Below, in pieces: positions 24,196 through 31,466 of a stretch of 38,082 nt of DNA. The stretch spans positions 1 through 38,082 of the forward strand of contig JAQXBQ010000084.1 in the NCBI GenBank assembly GCA_029252325.1, given 5' to 3'. Numbering within the stretch: the first letter of the stretch is position 1; every line of letters starts with the position of its first letter. The position numbers and the translations under genes are program-made. The notes beneath the pieces are model-generated. The model searched no databases and was not told the DNA's origin. It saw only the letters and a program-made list of their open reading frames with translations. This stretch comes from Akkermansiaceae bacterium (lineage in GTDB: Bacteria; Verrucomicrobiota; Verrucomicrobiia; Verrucomicrobiales; Akkermansiaceae).

Positions 24196-24248
24196 ATCAC
24201 AAACAATTTTCTTGGTTCAGATTGAACCCATTAAGGATTGTTTGTGAT
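24196..24248. terminator. nested inverted repeat, probable terminator of the pseudo-Lon gene
   Basis: Perfect 12-bp arms ATCACAAACAAT and ATTGTTTGTGAT enclose a second perfect 6-bp hairpin (GGTTCA / TGAACC). The element starts 7 nt after the minus-strand stop codon at 24255 and sits upstream of the HtrA gene. No strong T run follows on the minus strand (ATTTATCC), so it may stabilise the mRNA end or bind protein instead. Confidence 0.45.
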
Positions 24249-24254
24249 CTGAGC

Positions 24255-26129
24255 TTAAGAATCTTTGTCGATTTGATCAATTGCCATGAGGCGTTCGATC
24301 AGAGAAACTCCGTTGCGCTGCATTTCCTCCAATAGCTTTTCCGCTTTCTGCTTTGTTGCTTCATTATTGCTGCGTTTCGCAATCCGCTCTTTTAGAGTGG
24401 CTAGTTTATCGAGGTCACTCGTTAGATCGATTGCATCCTCGAATAGCTCTTGATCGTCTCGGTCGACGATGGGTTCCAGCTTGTCGAGCTTTGCTCGCAA
24501 CTCATCGTGGCTTTTTTTCAGACTCTGAATGTTATCTTTGCCTGATGTATTTTTGAGTGCACTATTGAGCTCTTCGGCGAGAGGTTGTAGCACTAAGCGA
24601 AAGGTTGTTGTGTCGAGATGAATAGGTCTGTTACCACTACCCTGTAGCAGAAGCGTCTCGGCTGATAGATGCGATGGGTTGAGCGCAAGGGTTTCTTCTA
24701 GTTTGCTGCGTATGGCATGATCTGCAGCTAGTTGGGCGACGTTTTTGTCTATTCCTAGTTTTTGGATCGCGCTAAAAATTTCACCAGCTTGCTGAAATTG
24801 CTCGTTACTTTTTACAACGGCGGCTTCGAGTGCTTCTTCGATATTTGATACTGACAAAACTTCCCAGTGGGTGAAGAAATCGGGCTCTTTGAATACGAGA
24901 AGCTGCTTCATGATCTCAAGGCTTTGAGTTGAAACGATGAGTCTACCACCATCAGAGCTGTTCCTTAAGGTGCTTAGTGAGCTCCAGAAATTTTCAGGTT
25001 CGATGACCTTACCCTTGTCGTCGATGTCAGCCAAAATGCAGAGACCATCTTTTAACGGTCGATTGGCCAGCGAGGCATTAAGCATTAATGCTAACGGAGC
25101 GGTCAATGAGATTGGTTGTTTTCTGTTGAAGCTTCCATTGGTAAATTTTACTAGCCCCTGAGAGCTCGGAACAATTGAATACTTGTTTGTTAATATTTTT
25201 ATCAGCTTAGAATCCAGTTCTGGATCTTGAGTGTTTGTGTAAGCCAGTTTGATGAACGGTGTATTGTCCTTTTTTGAATCTGATGGTTTGAGGGAGAGGC
25301 TTATACGTGCCAATTGTACGACGATGGGCTCTTCCTCAGCTGTTGTTTCGTCATCAAAGACGTCAATTAGATCACTGTCTTCATTTTTGATATTAATGGG
25401 GAGGAGAATAAATTGTGTTGTGAGGTGAAACTGTGATTTGGCTTTTTGTGACAGGTCCCGTTTCTTGGGTGATGCAAGCGCGGGTTTTTTGACTTGTGTG
25501 CGTGGAGCAGGCTTTGTTGGCAGTGAGACTTGCTTTGGGGCTGTCACTTTTTCAGCAGCTCGGTAAGCAGCGATTGAGGGAAGGATGTCTTTCCAATCGG
25601 CTGTGTCTTCGTCTCCATTGGTTTTTGGCTGCATGGTTTTGCAGGCATCTTTTATCAGGCGTGCCAATTGATTGGCTTGCGCCCCAGCGCGTGGTTGAGA
25701 AAGCAGACTCTGTGTTTCCTGAGCATCATTGAGGCATTGTGTGATCAGGTGTTGAGGTGTGGCAGGTGATACTTTGCCCAAAGATAACGCTTTGCTGATC
25801 TCGTATGGACGTTTGTTTTTGGGATCGAGCTGCATGGCGAGCATGAGCAACCTGGCACTCGCAAGTTGGTTTGCCGGCGAAGCATCGTGCTTTCTTTGGG
25901 CAATAATGGCTAGTGATTTCCCGAGTTGTTGGCTGCGGTGCTGTGGAAGAGGGATCTCCTCGAGTTGAAACAACTCAGTGGTGTGGTCTGGTTCGATATA
26001 GGAAGCCGCCTGAGTAGTGCTAATCAGAGAGGTGTGCACTAGCGCAGCTATCAGTAACACCACTGGAAATGGGCCTGAACAGCAACTTGCTGGTTTAGGC
26101 TGAATAAAACTAATGAATTGGATGAGCAT
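24255..26129 (-). CDS. exported protein with degenerate Lon-protease-like (S16) domain
   Basis: The 624-residue protein has an N-terminal hydrophobic export signal (PVVLLIAALVHTSLISTTQAA), a helical region (about 55-190), a Lys/Pro-rich linker (195-232), a mixed alpha/beta part (235-440) and a C-terminal helical, probably coiled-coil, tail (about 540-624). Residues about 325-440 align by eye with the Lon proteolytic domain: LMLNASLANRPLKDGLCILADID for the LtgRPVrxDVAMTGEI stretch, then a GxV, and SVSNIEEALEAAV for the terminal helix. The catalytic serine motif GPSAG is replaced by SLTAP, and the lysine in GGLKEK by FWSS. If homologous, it is an inactive, secreted relative; function unknown. 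It diverges from the UDG gene. Confidence 0.6.
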   Translation of the reverse strand: MLIQFISFIQPKPASCCSGPFPVVLLIAALVHTSLISTTQAASYIEPDHTTELFQLEEIPLPQHRSQQLGKSLAIIAQRKHDASPANQLASARLLMLAMQLDPKNKRPYEISKALSLGKVSPATPQHLITQCLNDAQETQSLLSQPRAGAQANQLARLIKDACKTMQPKTNGDEDTADWKDILPSIAAYRAAEKVTAPKQVSLPTKPAPRTQVKKPALASPKKRDLSQKAKSQFHLTTQFILLPINIKNEDSDLIDVFDDETTAEEEPIVVQLARISLSLKPSDSKKDNTPFIKLAYTNTQDPELDSKLIKILTNKYSIVPSSQGLVKFTNGSFNRKQPISLTAPLALMLNASLANRPLKDGLCILADIDDKGKVIEPENFWSSLSTLRNSSDGGRLIVSTQSLEIMKQLLVFKEPDFFTHWEVLSVSNIEEALEAAVVKSNEQFQQAGEIFSAIQKLGIDKNVAQLAADHAIRSKLEETLALNPSHLSAETLLLQGSGNRPIHLDTTTFRLVLQPLAEELNSALKNTSGKDNIQSLKKSHDELRAKLDKLEPIVDRDDQELFEDAIDLTSDLDKLATLKERIAKRSNNEATKQKAEKLLEEMQRNGVSLIERLMAIDQIDKDS

Positions 26130-26277
26130 AAGGCGGGTAGGAGCGAAACGTCAATATCTACCCTACATAGTCTTTGAACGCTGTATATCAAGGTCGAATC
26201 GCTTATCTGCATGTAATCGTAGTCACAAAGATTATTTTATGCGTGATGTCTTGGCTCGGCTGTGGTTTGGATAGAGC

Positions 26278-27177
26278 ATGTCATTGTCTGCTGCCCCACT
26301 GATTGATTATCTACGTGAGCTTGAGGGGCGTGGGCAGAAGTATGTGAATGTAGACGATGAGGCTCGAAAGATCTTACGGGCCTTTTACATGCGTGCTCGA
26401 GCTGGAACAGGAAGCTCTGTCCAGCAAACTCAAAGTAAGGACGAGGTTGCTCAGGTTGATGTGCCTCCCGCTGTTAAAGTCAGCAACAAGCCAGTTGCCA
26501 ACTTTGCTGATGTTGAGCCGGTGCAAGACAAGCAAGCTGGTGAATTAGTAGCCAGTGGATCTTCCAAAAAAGAGCAAATAGCCTCCCTGAAGCGGCAGGT
26601 TGTAAAGTGGCCAGCGGTATCCGCACTCACGAATTTACGCAAAACAATGGTTTTCTCTGTAGGTAATCCTGACGCTGATATTATGCTAATTGGGGAAGCT
26701 CCAGGATATGATGAAGAGCGTCTTGCGGAGCCTTTTGTCGGCAAAGCAGGCCAAAAGCTAGATGGGATTTTGAAGGCAATGGGTGTAGACAGGAAAAATG
26801 CTTACATCACTAATATTGTGAAATACCGCCCCGCGATGCCAAATCAAACCACAAATAATAGGCAGCCGACGGGCTTGGAGTTGGAGGCTTTCTTGCCCTT
26901 TATCCGCAAAGAAATTGAGGTGGTAGCACCCAAGGTTATCATCGCTTTGGGTGTCACCTCTGCGCAGACCTTGCTGGCAAGCAATGAATCGGTGGCTAGC
27001 TTACGCGGTAAATTTCATCAATTTAACGCTATACCTCTTCGGGTAAGCTTCCACCCCTCTTACATTCTTCAGAATGAGGCGACTTCTGAGAAACGTAAGA
27101 TTTGGGAAGATATGCTGGCGGTCATGGATTTGCTGAAAATGCCGATCAATGAGAAGCAGCGCGGCTTTTTCACCTAG
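26278..27177 (+). CDS. family-4-like uracil-DNA glycosylase lacking iron-sulfur cysteines
   Basis: After a divergent, Val/Lys-rich N-terminal extension of about 100 residues, the UDG domain shows LIGEAPGYDEE (139-147, motif A), PFVGKAGQKLDGIL, ITNIVKYRP, VIIALG and SFHPSYIL (His259, motif B), as in family 4/5 enzymes that excise uracil from DNA. In those enzymes four cysteines bind a 4Fe-4S cluster; here the positions read KWPAV (for KCxxC), KYRP (for KCRP) and EAFLP (for the fourth Cys), and the protein has no cysteine at all. It lies 39 nt before the M3 peptidase gene, probably co-transcribed. DNA repair activity is inferred; start is the ATG at 26278. Confidence 0.85.
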   Translation: MSLSAAPLIDYLRELEGRGQKYVNVDDEARKILRAFYMRARAGTGSSVQQTQSKDEVAQVDVPPAVKVSNKPVANFADVEPVQDKQAGELVASGSSKKEQIASLKRQVVKWPAVSALTNLRKTMVFSVGNPDADIMLIGEAPGYDEERLAEPFVGKAGQKLDGILKAMGVDRKNAYITNIVKYRPAMPNQTTNNRQPTGLELEAFLPFIRKEIEVVAPKVIIALGVTSAQTLLASNESVASLRGKFHQFNAIPLRVSFHPSYILQNEATSEKRKIWEDMLAVMDLLKMPINEKQRGFFT

Positions 27178-27216
27178 CGGTCTGGAATGCCAGCACGGCC
27201 AATGAGAAATTAATCC

Positions 27217-29316
27217 ATGCTTGCACTGGGGGGCGATATGCAGTCAGTTCACGGCATGCAGACAAGTCATCCGTTTCTCGCTAGCGATTATCATATTCGT
27301 TGGTCAACATTGGCAGCTGATCACGTTGAAGCTGATATTGATAAGGGCCTAGAAGTTGCAGAAGTGAATTTGAAAAAGCTCCGTGAGCTGGATGATTCAG
27401 AACTCAACTATCAAAATACTTTTGAAGCCCTCGAAAACGCCTCGGAAGAACTTGATCGTGCATGGGGTAGGCTCAATCACTTAGATTCTGTGTGCAATGA
27501 CGAAGGCCAGCGTGCGGCACTGAATGCCGCCTTGCCTCGTGTGACTGGTTTCTATGCAGCAATCCCGCTGGATGATGCCATTTGGACGAAACTGAAGGTT
27601 TATGCCGACTCAAAGGCATTGCAAGACCTTGACGCAACAAGGAGGCGTTATGTCGAAGAGACCTGCTCAAGTTTCATCCAATCGGGAGCAAACCTTCCAG
27701 CAGATAAAAAATCGAGGGTTGCTGAGATTCAGTCGCGGCTATCTGAAGTAACTCAAAAGTTTGGTGAAAATGTCTTAGATTCGACCAATGCTTGGGAGCT
27801 TGTTATTGACGATGAATCCCGTCTCGCTGGATTACCCGAGTCTGCTAAGGCTGCGGCAGCTGCCGATGCAGAGGTAAAAGGCAAGAAGGGCATGTGGCGC
27901 TTCACCTTGCAGTATCCCTCGATGGGCCCCGTGATGCAATACGCCGATGATGATGACCTCCGCCGTGAAATCTGGGAGGCGAACTGCACCATTGGGCGTG
28001 ATGGCGACTTTGACAACACTGATCTGATCTGGGAAATTCTCAACCTCAGGCAGGAAAAAGCCGAGCTGCTGGGGTATAAAAACTTTGCCGACCTCACTCT
28101 AGAAAGGCGTATGGCTCGTAATGGTGAGGCGGCGCTGAAATTCACGGAGGATCTACACGACAGGATCGTGGAGTCGTTTGAGCAAGACACCGAGGAGCTG
28201 CAGGCATGGAAAGCGGAGCAGACGGGCATGACTCCGGGACCGATGCAACCATGGGAGCTTGGCTACTGGGCTGAGAAACGGCGCAAGGCGGAATACGATT
28301 ATGACGAAGAGGAGCTAAGGCCTTACTTTCCGCTGCCCAGTGTGATGGAGGGCATGTTTGGCATCGTCAGCAGGCTTTACAACATTCGTATCGAGGAACG
28401 TGAGACCGGTGAAGACATCGAGACCTGGCACCCCGAGTGTTGTTTCTACGATCTCTATGACAATGCTTCCGGTGACTTGCTGGGTTCATTTTATGCCGAC
28501 TGGCATCCACGTGAGAGCAAGCGCGGTGGAGCGTGGATGAATTACTTTGAAACTGGCTTGCCACCGATGGATGGAGCGCCCCGTGAACCGCATCTTGGAC
28601 TTATGGTGGGCAACATGACCAAGCCGATTGGTGATAAACCGGCACTCATGGATCACCGTGAGGTGGAGACTATCTTCCACGAATTCGGCCACCTTCTTCA
28701 CCATCTGTTAGCTGATGTTACGGTGAAGTCACTTTCCGGAACGAATGTTGCTTGGGACTTTGTTGAATTGCCGTCTCAGATTATGGAGAATTTTTGCTGG
28801 GATCGCGAAAGCCTTGATCTTTTTGCCCGTCATTATCAGACAGGAGAACCTATCCCTGAGGCTCTTTATCAGAAAATGGTAGCGGCCAGAAACTATATGA
28901 GCGCGAGCGGTTTTATGCGTCAGTTGGGACTGGGGAAACTAGATCTGGATCTGCATGTGAAGCTCGATGACTACCGTGGTAGGGACCTTGATGAGGTGGA
29001 TCGTGAAATCCTCGCAGACTACAAGGCGCCTTTGGCCACGGACGGGCCGACGATGGCGCGTCGCTTCAGCCACTTGTTCTCCTCGCCGACTGGTTACGCG
29101 GCAGGCTATTACTCCTATAAGTGGGCCGAGGTGCTGGATGCGGATGCGTTCACCCGTTTCCAGAAAGAAGGTATTCTTAACCGAGAGACAGGGCAGGCAT
29201 TTCGTGAGACAATCCTCAGCAAGGGCAACTCGGCACCCGCAGACGAACTCTATGAAGAATTCATGGGGCGTGCCCCTGATCAGACGGCATTGCTAGAGCG
29301 TTCGGGACTGGCATAG
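27217..29316 (+). CDS. M3-family zinc oligopeptidase (oligopeptidase A-like)
   Basis: This 699-residue cytoplasmic protein has the M3 zinc site IFHEFGHLLHHL (HEFGH, His488-Glu489-His492) and downstream elements of the family, including SGFMRQLGLGKLDLDLH, FSHLFSSPTGYAAGYYSYKWAEVLDADAF near the C-terminus. The N-terminal half (TFEALENASEELDRAWGRLNHLDSV) resembles oligopeptidase A (PrlC/OpdA) more than Dcp. It degrades short peptides, for example signal-peptide fragments. The track ATG (27217) has no Shine-Dalgarno; the ATG at 27238 is preceded by GGGGGG four nt upstream and may be the true start. It follows the UDG gene by 39 nt and ends 6 nt from the convergent sulfatase. Confidence 0.93.
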   Translation: MLALGGDMQSVHGMQTSHPFLASDYHIRWSTLAADHVEADIDKGLEVAEVNLKKLRELDDSELNYQNTFEALENASEELDRAWGRLNHLDSVCNDEGQRAALNAALPRVTGFYAAIPLDDAIWTKLKVYADSKALQDLDATRRRYVEETCSSFIQSGANLPADKKSRVAEIQSRLSEVTQKFGENVLDSTNAWELVIDDESRLAGLPESAKAAAAADAEVKGKKGMWRFTLQYPSMGPVMQYADDDDLRREIWEANCTIGRDGDFDNTDLIWEILNLRQEKAELLGYKNFADLTLERRMARNGEAALKFTEDLHDRIVESFEQDTEELQAWKAEQTGMTPGPMQPWELGYWAEKRRKAEYDYDEEELRPYFPLPSVMEGMFGIVSRLYNIRIEERETGEDIETWHPECCFYDLYDNASGDLLGSFYADWHPRESKRGGAWMNYFETGLPPMDGAPREPHLGLMVGNMTKPIGDKPALMDHREVETIFHEFGHLLHHLLADVTVKSLSGTNVAWDFVELPSQIMENFCWDRESLDLFARHYQTGEPIPEALYQKMVAARNYMSASGFMRQLGLGKLDLDLHVKLDDYRGRDLDEVDREILADYKAPLATDGPTMARRFSHLFSSPTGYAAGYYSYKWAEVLDADAFTRFQKEGILNRETGQAFRETILSKGNSAPADELYEEFMGRAPDQTALLERSGLA

Positions 29317-29322
29317 TGCTCA

Positions 29323-30873
29323 TCAGTCCTCGGTGAGTTTGGAGCCCCACCAGTTTTTGTTGGGCACGTAGTTAGGTATCAAATAACGCGCGTGAATTTT
29401 TTCGAGTTGTGCTTTGTGCTTCTTGGTAAAGGTTTTTTGGTGTTTTTTCTTTGCCACGGGGTTGAATCGCTTGTCTTTTAGCGGAATGAGCGCTCCGGTG
29501 TCCTTGAGCCAGGTGTCGAGCTCCTTGCGCAGACTTTGGGTGAGCTCAGGTTTCTTGGCCGAAAGATCGTTTTGTTCACCGGTGTCGGCACTGAGTTGGT
29601 AGAGTTCGTTGCGTCCGTCTTCGTAATAATAAATGAGCTTCCAGTCGCCCTTACGGATGATGGCGGAGGGCTCACCTCCTTGGTTGCCATAGTGAGGGTA
29701 GTGCCAAAATAGGGAGCGATCGGCGATTTTGTTGCCGTTTAAAAGTGGCACCAAGCTAAGGCCATCAATATGTTGCTTCGGCATCGCGGGCAGGCCTGCC
29801 AGCTCAAGCATAGTGGGAAAGAAGTCAGTGCCAGTTACTGGGATGGCGGAGGTGGATTTGGCCTGAGTCAACCCTGGGACTTTGATGTAGTAGGGCTGTT
29901 TGATGCCACCCTCCCATTGGCGTCCCTTGCCCCCGCGCAGAGGCAGACAGGAGGTTGCATAGGCGTCTCCTGAGGAAACCCCGCCGTTATCCGAGGTGAA
30001 AATCACCACGGTGTTTTCCGCGAGGCCGAGCTCATTGAGGGTTTTGAGCACAATGCCCACGGCATCGTCCATGGATTCCATCATGCCTGCATAGATCGGG
30101 CAATCCTGGACTTGCCTGACGGGTTTGGTGCGATCTATCAAAAAGCGCTCCCCCTGGTGAGGGGTTTGCTGTGCCTTGTCACGGTATTTTTTCCACAGCG
30201 CTGGGGTGGTCTGGATGGGCGCGTGCACCGAGTAAAAGGAGAGGTAAGCGAGGAAGGGTTGGTTTTTATTTGCCTTGATGAAGCTGGCGGTTTCCTCAGC
30301 CAGGCGGATGGGTAAGGACTCGCCTGCGGGGCCGTCGCCGAGTTTAGGGTTGTTATGGGGCGAGAAGAATCCTCCGGGAGGGCTTCCCCTCCAGTGGCCA
30401 CCCTTATTGATCTGAAAGCCATGATCCTCAGGGTGAGAGCCCTTATCACCCAGATGCCATTTGCCAGCAAAAAAGGTTTTGTAGCCGCCGGCGAGCAGTG
30501 CTTCTGGCAGGGTGGTTTCCTCGTGGCCGAGGTGGCGTTTGTATTCCGATGGCAGCACCTTGTCATTACCTTTCCATGCAAGGCCAACTGGCGCCCCGAT
30601 GTAGTCCGTCACTCCGTGGTTCACTGGGTATTTACCCGTCATGATGCTCGCTCTGGAGGGAGAACACACCTGACAGGTGGAGTAGCCCTCAGTGAAGCGC
30701 ATGCCTTCATTGGCGATGCTGTCGATGTGCGGGGTTTCGTGTAGGGTAGATCCCTCCACAGACATATCCATGATGCCGAGGTCGTCAGCGAGGATAAATA
30801 CGAAGTTTGGACTCTTGTTTTGCGCGAGTGCGCAACAAGAAATCGATAACAGAGTAACTATGGTTTTGATCAT
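29323..30873 (-). CDS. secreted sulfatase (S1 family, formylglycine type)
   Basis: A signal peptide (MIKTIVTLLSISCCALAQ) is followed by FVFILADDLG, whose two aspartates bind calcium, and the sulfatase signature CSPSRASIMTGKYP with Cys70 as the residue converted to formylglycine. Further family blocks are AGKWHLGD, VIFTSDNGG, and KLIYYYEDGRNELYQLS near the end. It hydrolyses sulfate esters outside the cytoplasm; in this lineage the likely substrates are sulfated algal or animal polysaccharides. No maturation enzyme (anSME) is in the window. The gene stands between the convergent M3 peptidase and the small HEAT-like gene, and is not adjacent to the GH31 operon. A short inverted repeat overlaps its start. 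Confidence 0.93.
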   Translation of the reverse strand: MIKTIVTLLSISCCALAQNKSPNFVFILADDLGIMDMSVEGSTLHETPHIDSIANEGMRFTEGYSTCQVCSPSRASIMTGKYPVNHGVTDYIGAPVGLAWKGNDKVLPSEYKRHLGHEETTLPEALLAGGYKTFFAGKWHLGDKGSHPEDHGFQINKGGHWRGSPPGGFFSPHNNPKLGDGPAGESLPIRLAEETASFIKANKNQPFLAYLSFYSVHAPIQTTPALWKKYRDKAQQTPHQGERFLIDRTKPVRQVQDCPIYAGMMESMDDAVGIVLKTLNELGLAENTVVIFTSDNGGVSSGDAYATSCLPLRGGKGRQWEGGIKQPYYIKVPGLTQAKSTSAIPVTGTDFFPTMLELAGLPAMPKQHIDGLSLVPLLNGNKIADRSLFWHYPHYGNQGGEPSAIIRKGDWKLIYYYEDGRNELYQLSADTGEQNDLSAKKPELTQSLRKELDTWLKDTGALIPLKDKRFNPVAKKKHQKTFTKKHKAQLEKIHARYLIPNYVPNKNWWGSKLTED

Positions 30874-30889
30874 GTATGGTAATCATACA
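30873..30889. promoter_or_regulatory. inverted repeat overlapping the sulfatase start
   Basis: TGTATG and CATACA flank GTAAT, reaching into the ATG of the sulfatase gene (-). It could be an operator or a hairpin masking the ribosome binding site. Confidence 0.3.
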
Positions 30890-30904
30890 ATCATTATTGC
30901 ATGC

Positions 30905-30916
30905 GCCTTGCAAGGC
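30905..30916. promoter_or_regulatory. 12-bp palindrome upstream of the sulfatase gene
   Basis: GCCTTGCAAGGC is a perfect palindrome 32 nt upstream of the sulfatase start, in the 74-bp gap that must hold its promoter. Operator role is a guess. Confidence 0.25.
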
Positions 30917-30947
30917 TCAGCCTTATTTCAGTTGCCAAATAAGCTAG

Positions 30948-31370
30948 TCAAATCAAACTTAACAACTTGGTAGCTTTGTCAGCAACAATGGCGTCGCTGC
31001 TATAGCTAAGCTTTTTGAAAAAGCCTGATTGTTTTTTGAGGTTGGAGCGCAATCGCCTGTGCCAGTCTGGTGCGGATTGCTCGTCCGGTAACTGGGCAAA
31101 ATGAGTCATGAGGTCAAGAATCTCTCCCTGTACGCTGAACTCGGATATGCCGAGAATCTCAACGAGAAAGGGAAAGCAGGGCTCTGCTGCTGGGTAGATT
31201 TGGCCGGAGCATAAAGCAACCCAGAGCTCGTGACTCGCCTTCATTGCACGTGGCTCTTTTCGTGATGCTAGATTTTCAAGCATTCTAGGTACTTGCTTCT
31301 TTGCTGCCGGAGAAATTTCGTATTTGTTCCAGCGCACTCGCCTAAGTTTCATCCAGAGTGAGTCTGCCAT
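30948..31370 (-). CDS. small HEAT-like helical protein of unknown function
   Basis: About 140 residues, all helical in appearance, no signal peptide. The arrangement (IPAAKKQVPRMLENLAS, then ASHELWVALCSGQIYPAAEPCFPFLVEIL, then VQGEILDLMTHFA) resembles HEAT-repeat proteins seen near SMI1/KNR4 and some toxin-immunity genes, but no toxin is adjacent. The track start is TTG (31376); the ATG at 31370 is preferred. It lies between the sulfatase and the giant secreted protein, all on the minus strand, 96 nt after the latter. Function cannot be assigned. Confidence 0.6.
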   Translation of the reverse strand: MADSLWMKLRRVRWNKYEISPAAKKQVPRMLENLASRKEPRAMKASHELWVALCSGQIYPAAEPCFPFLVEILGISEFSVQGEILDLMTHFAQLPDEQSAPDWHRRLRSNLKKQSGFFKKLSYSSDAIVADKATKLLSLI

Positions 31371-31466
31371 GTGCAAAGACTGGACCGATTCGACCCGAAT
31401 GAAAGCTATAATACCGGTCGACAGAAAAGAATGTGCGCTAATTGGATATGAATGGCCATGGGCAGC

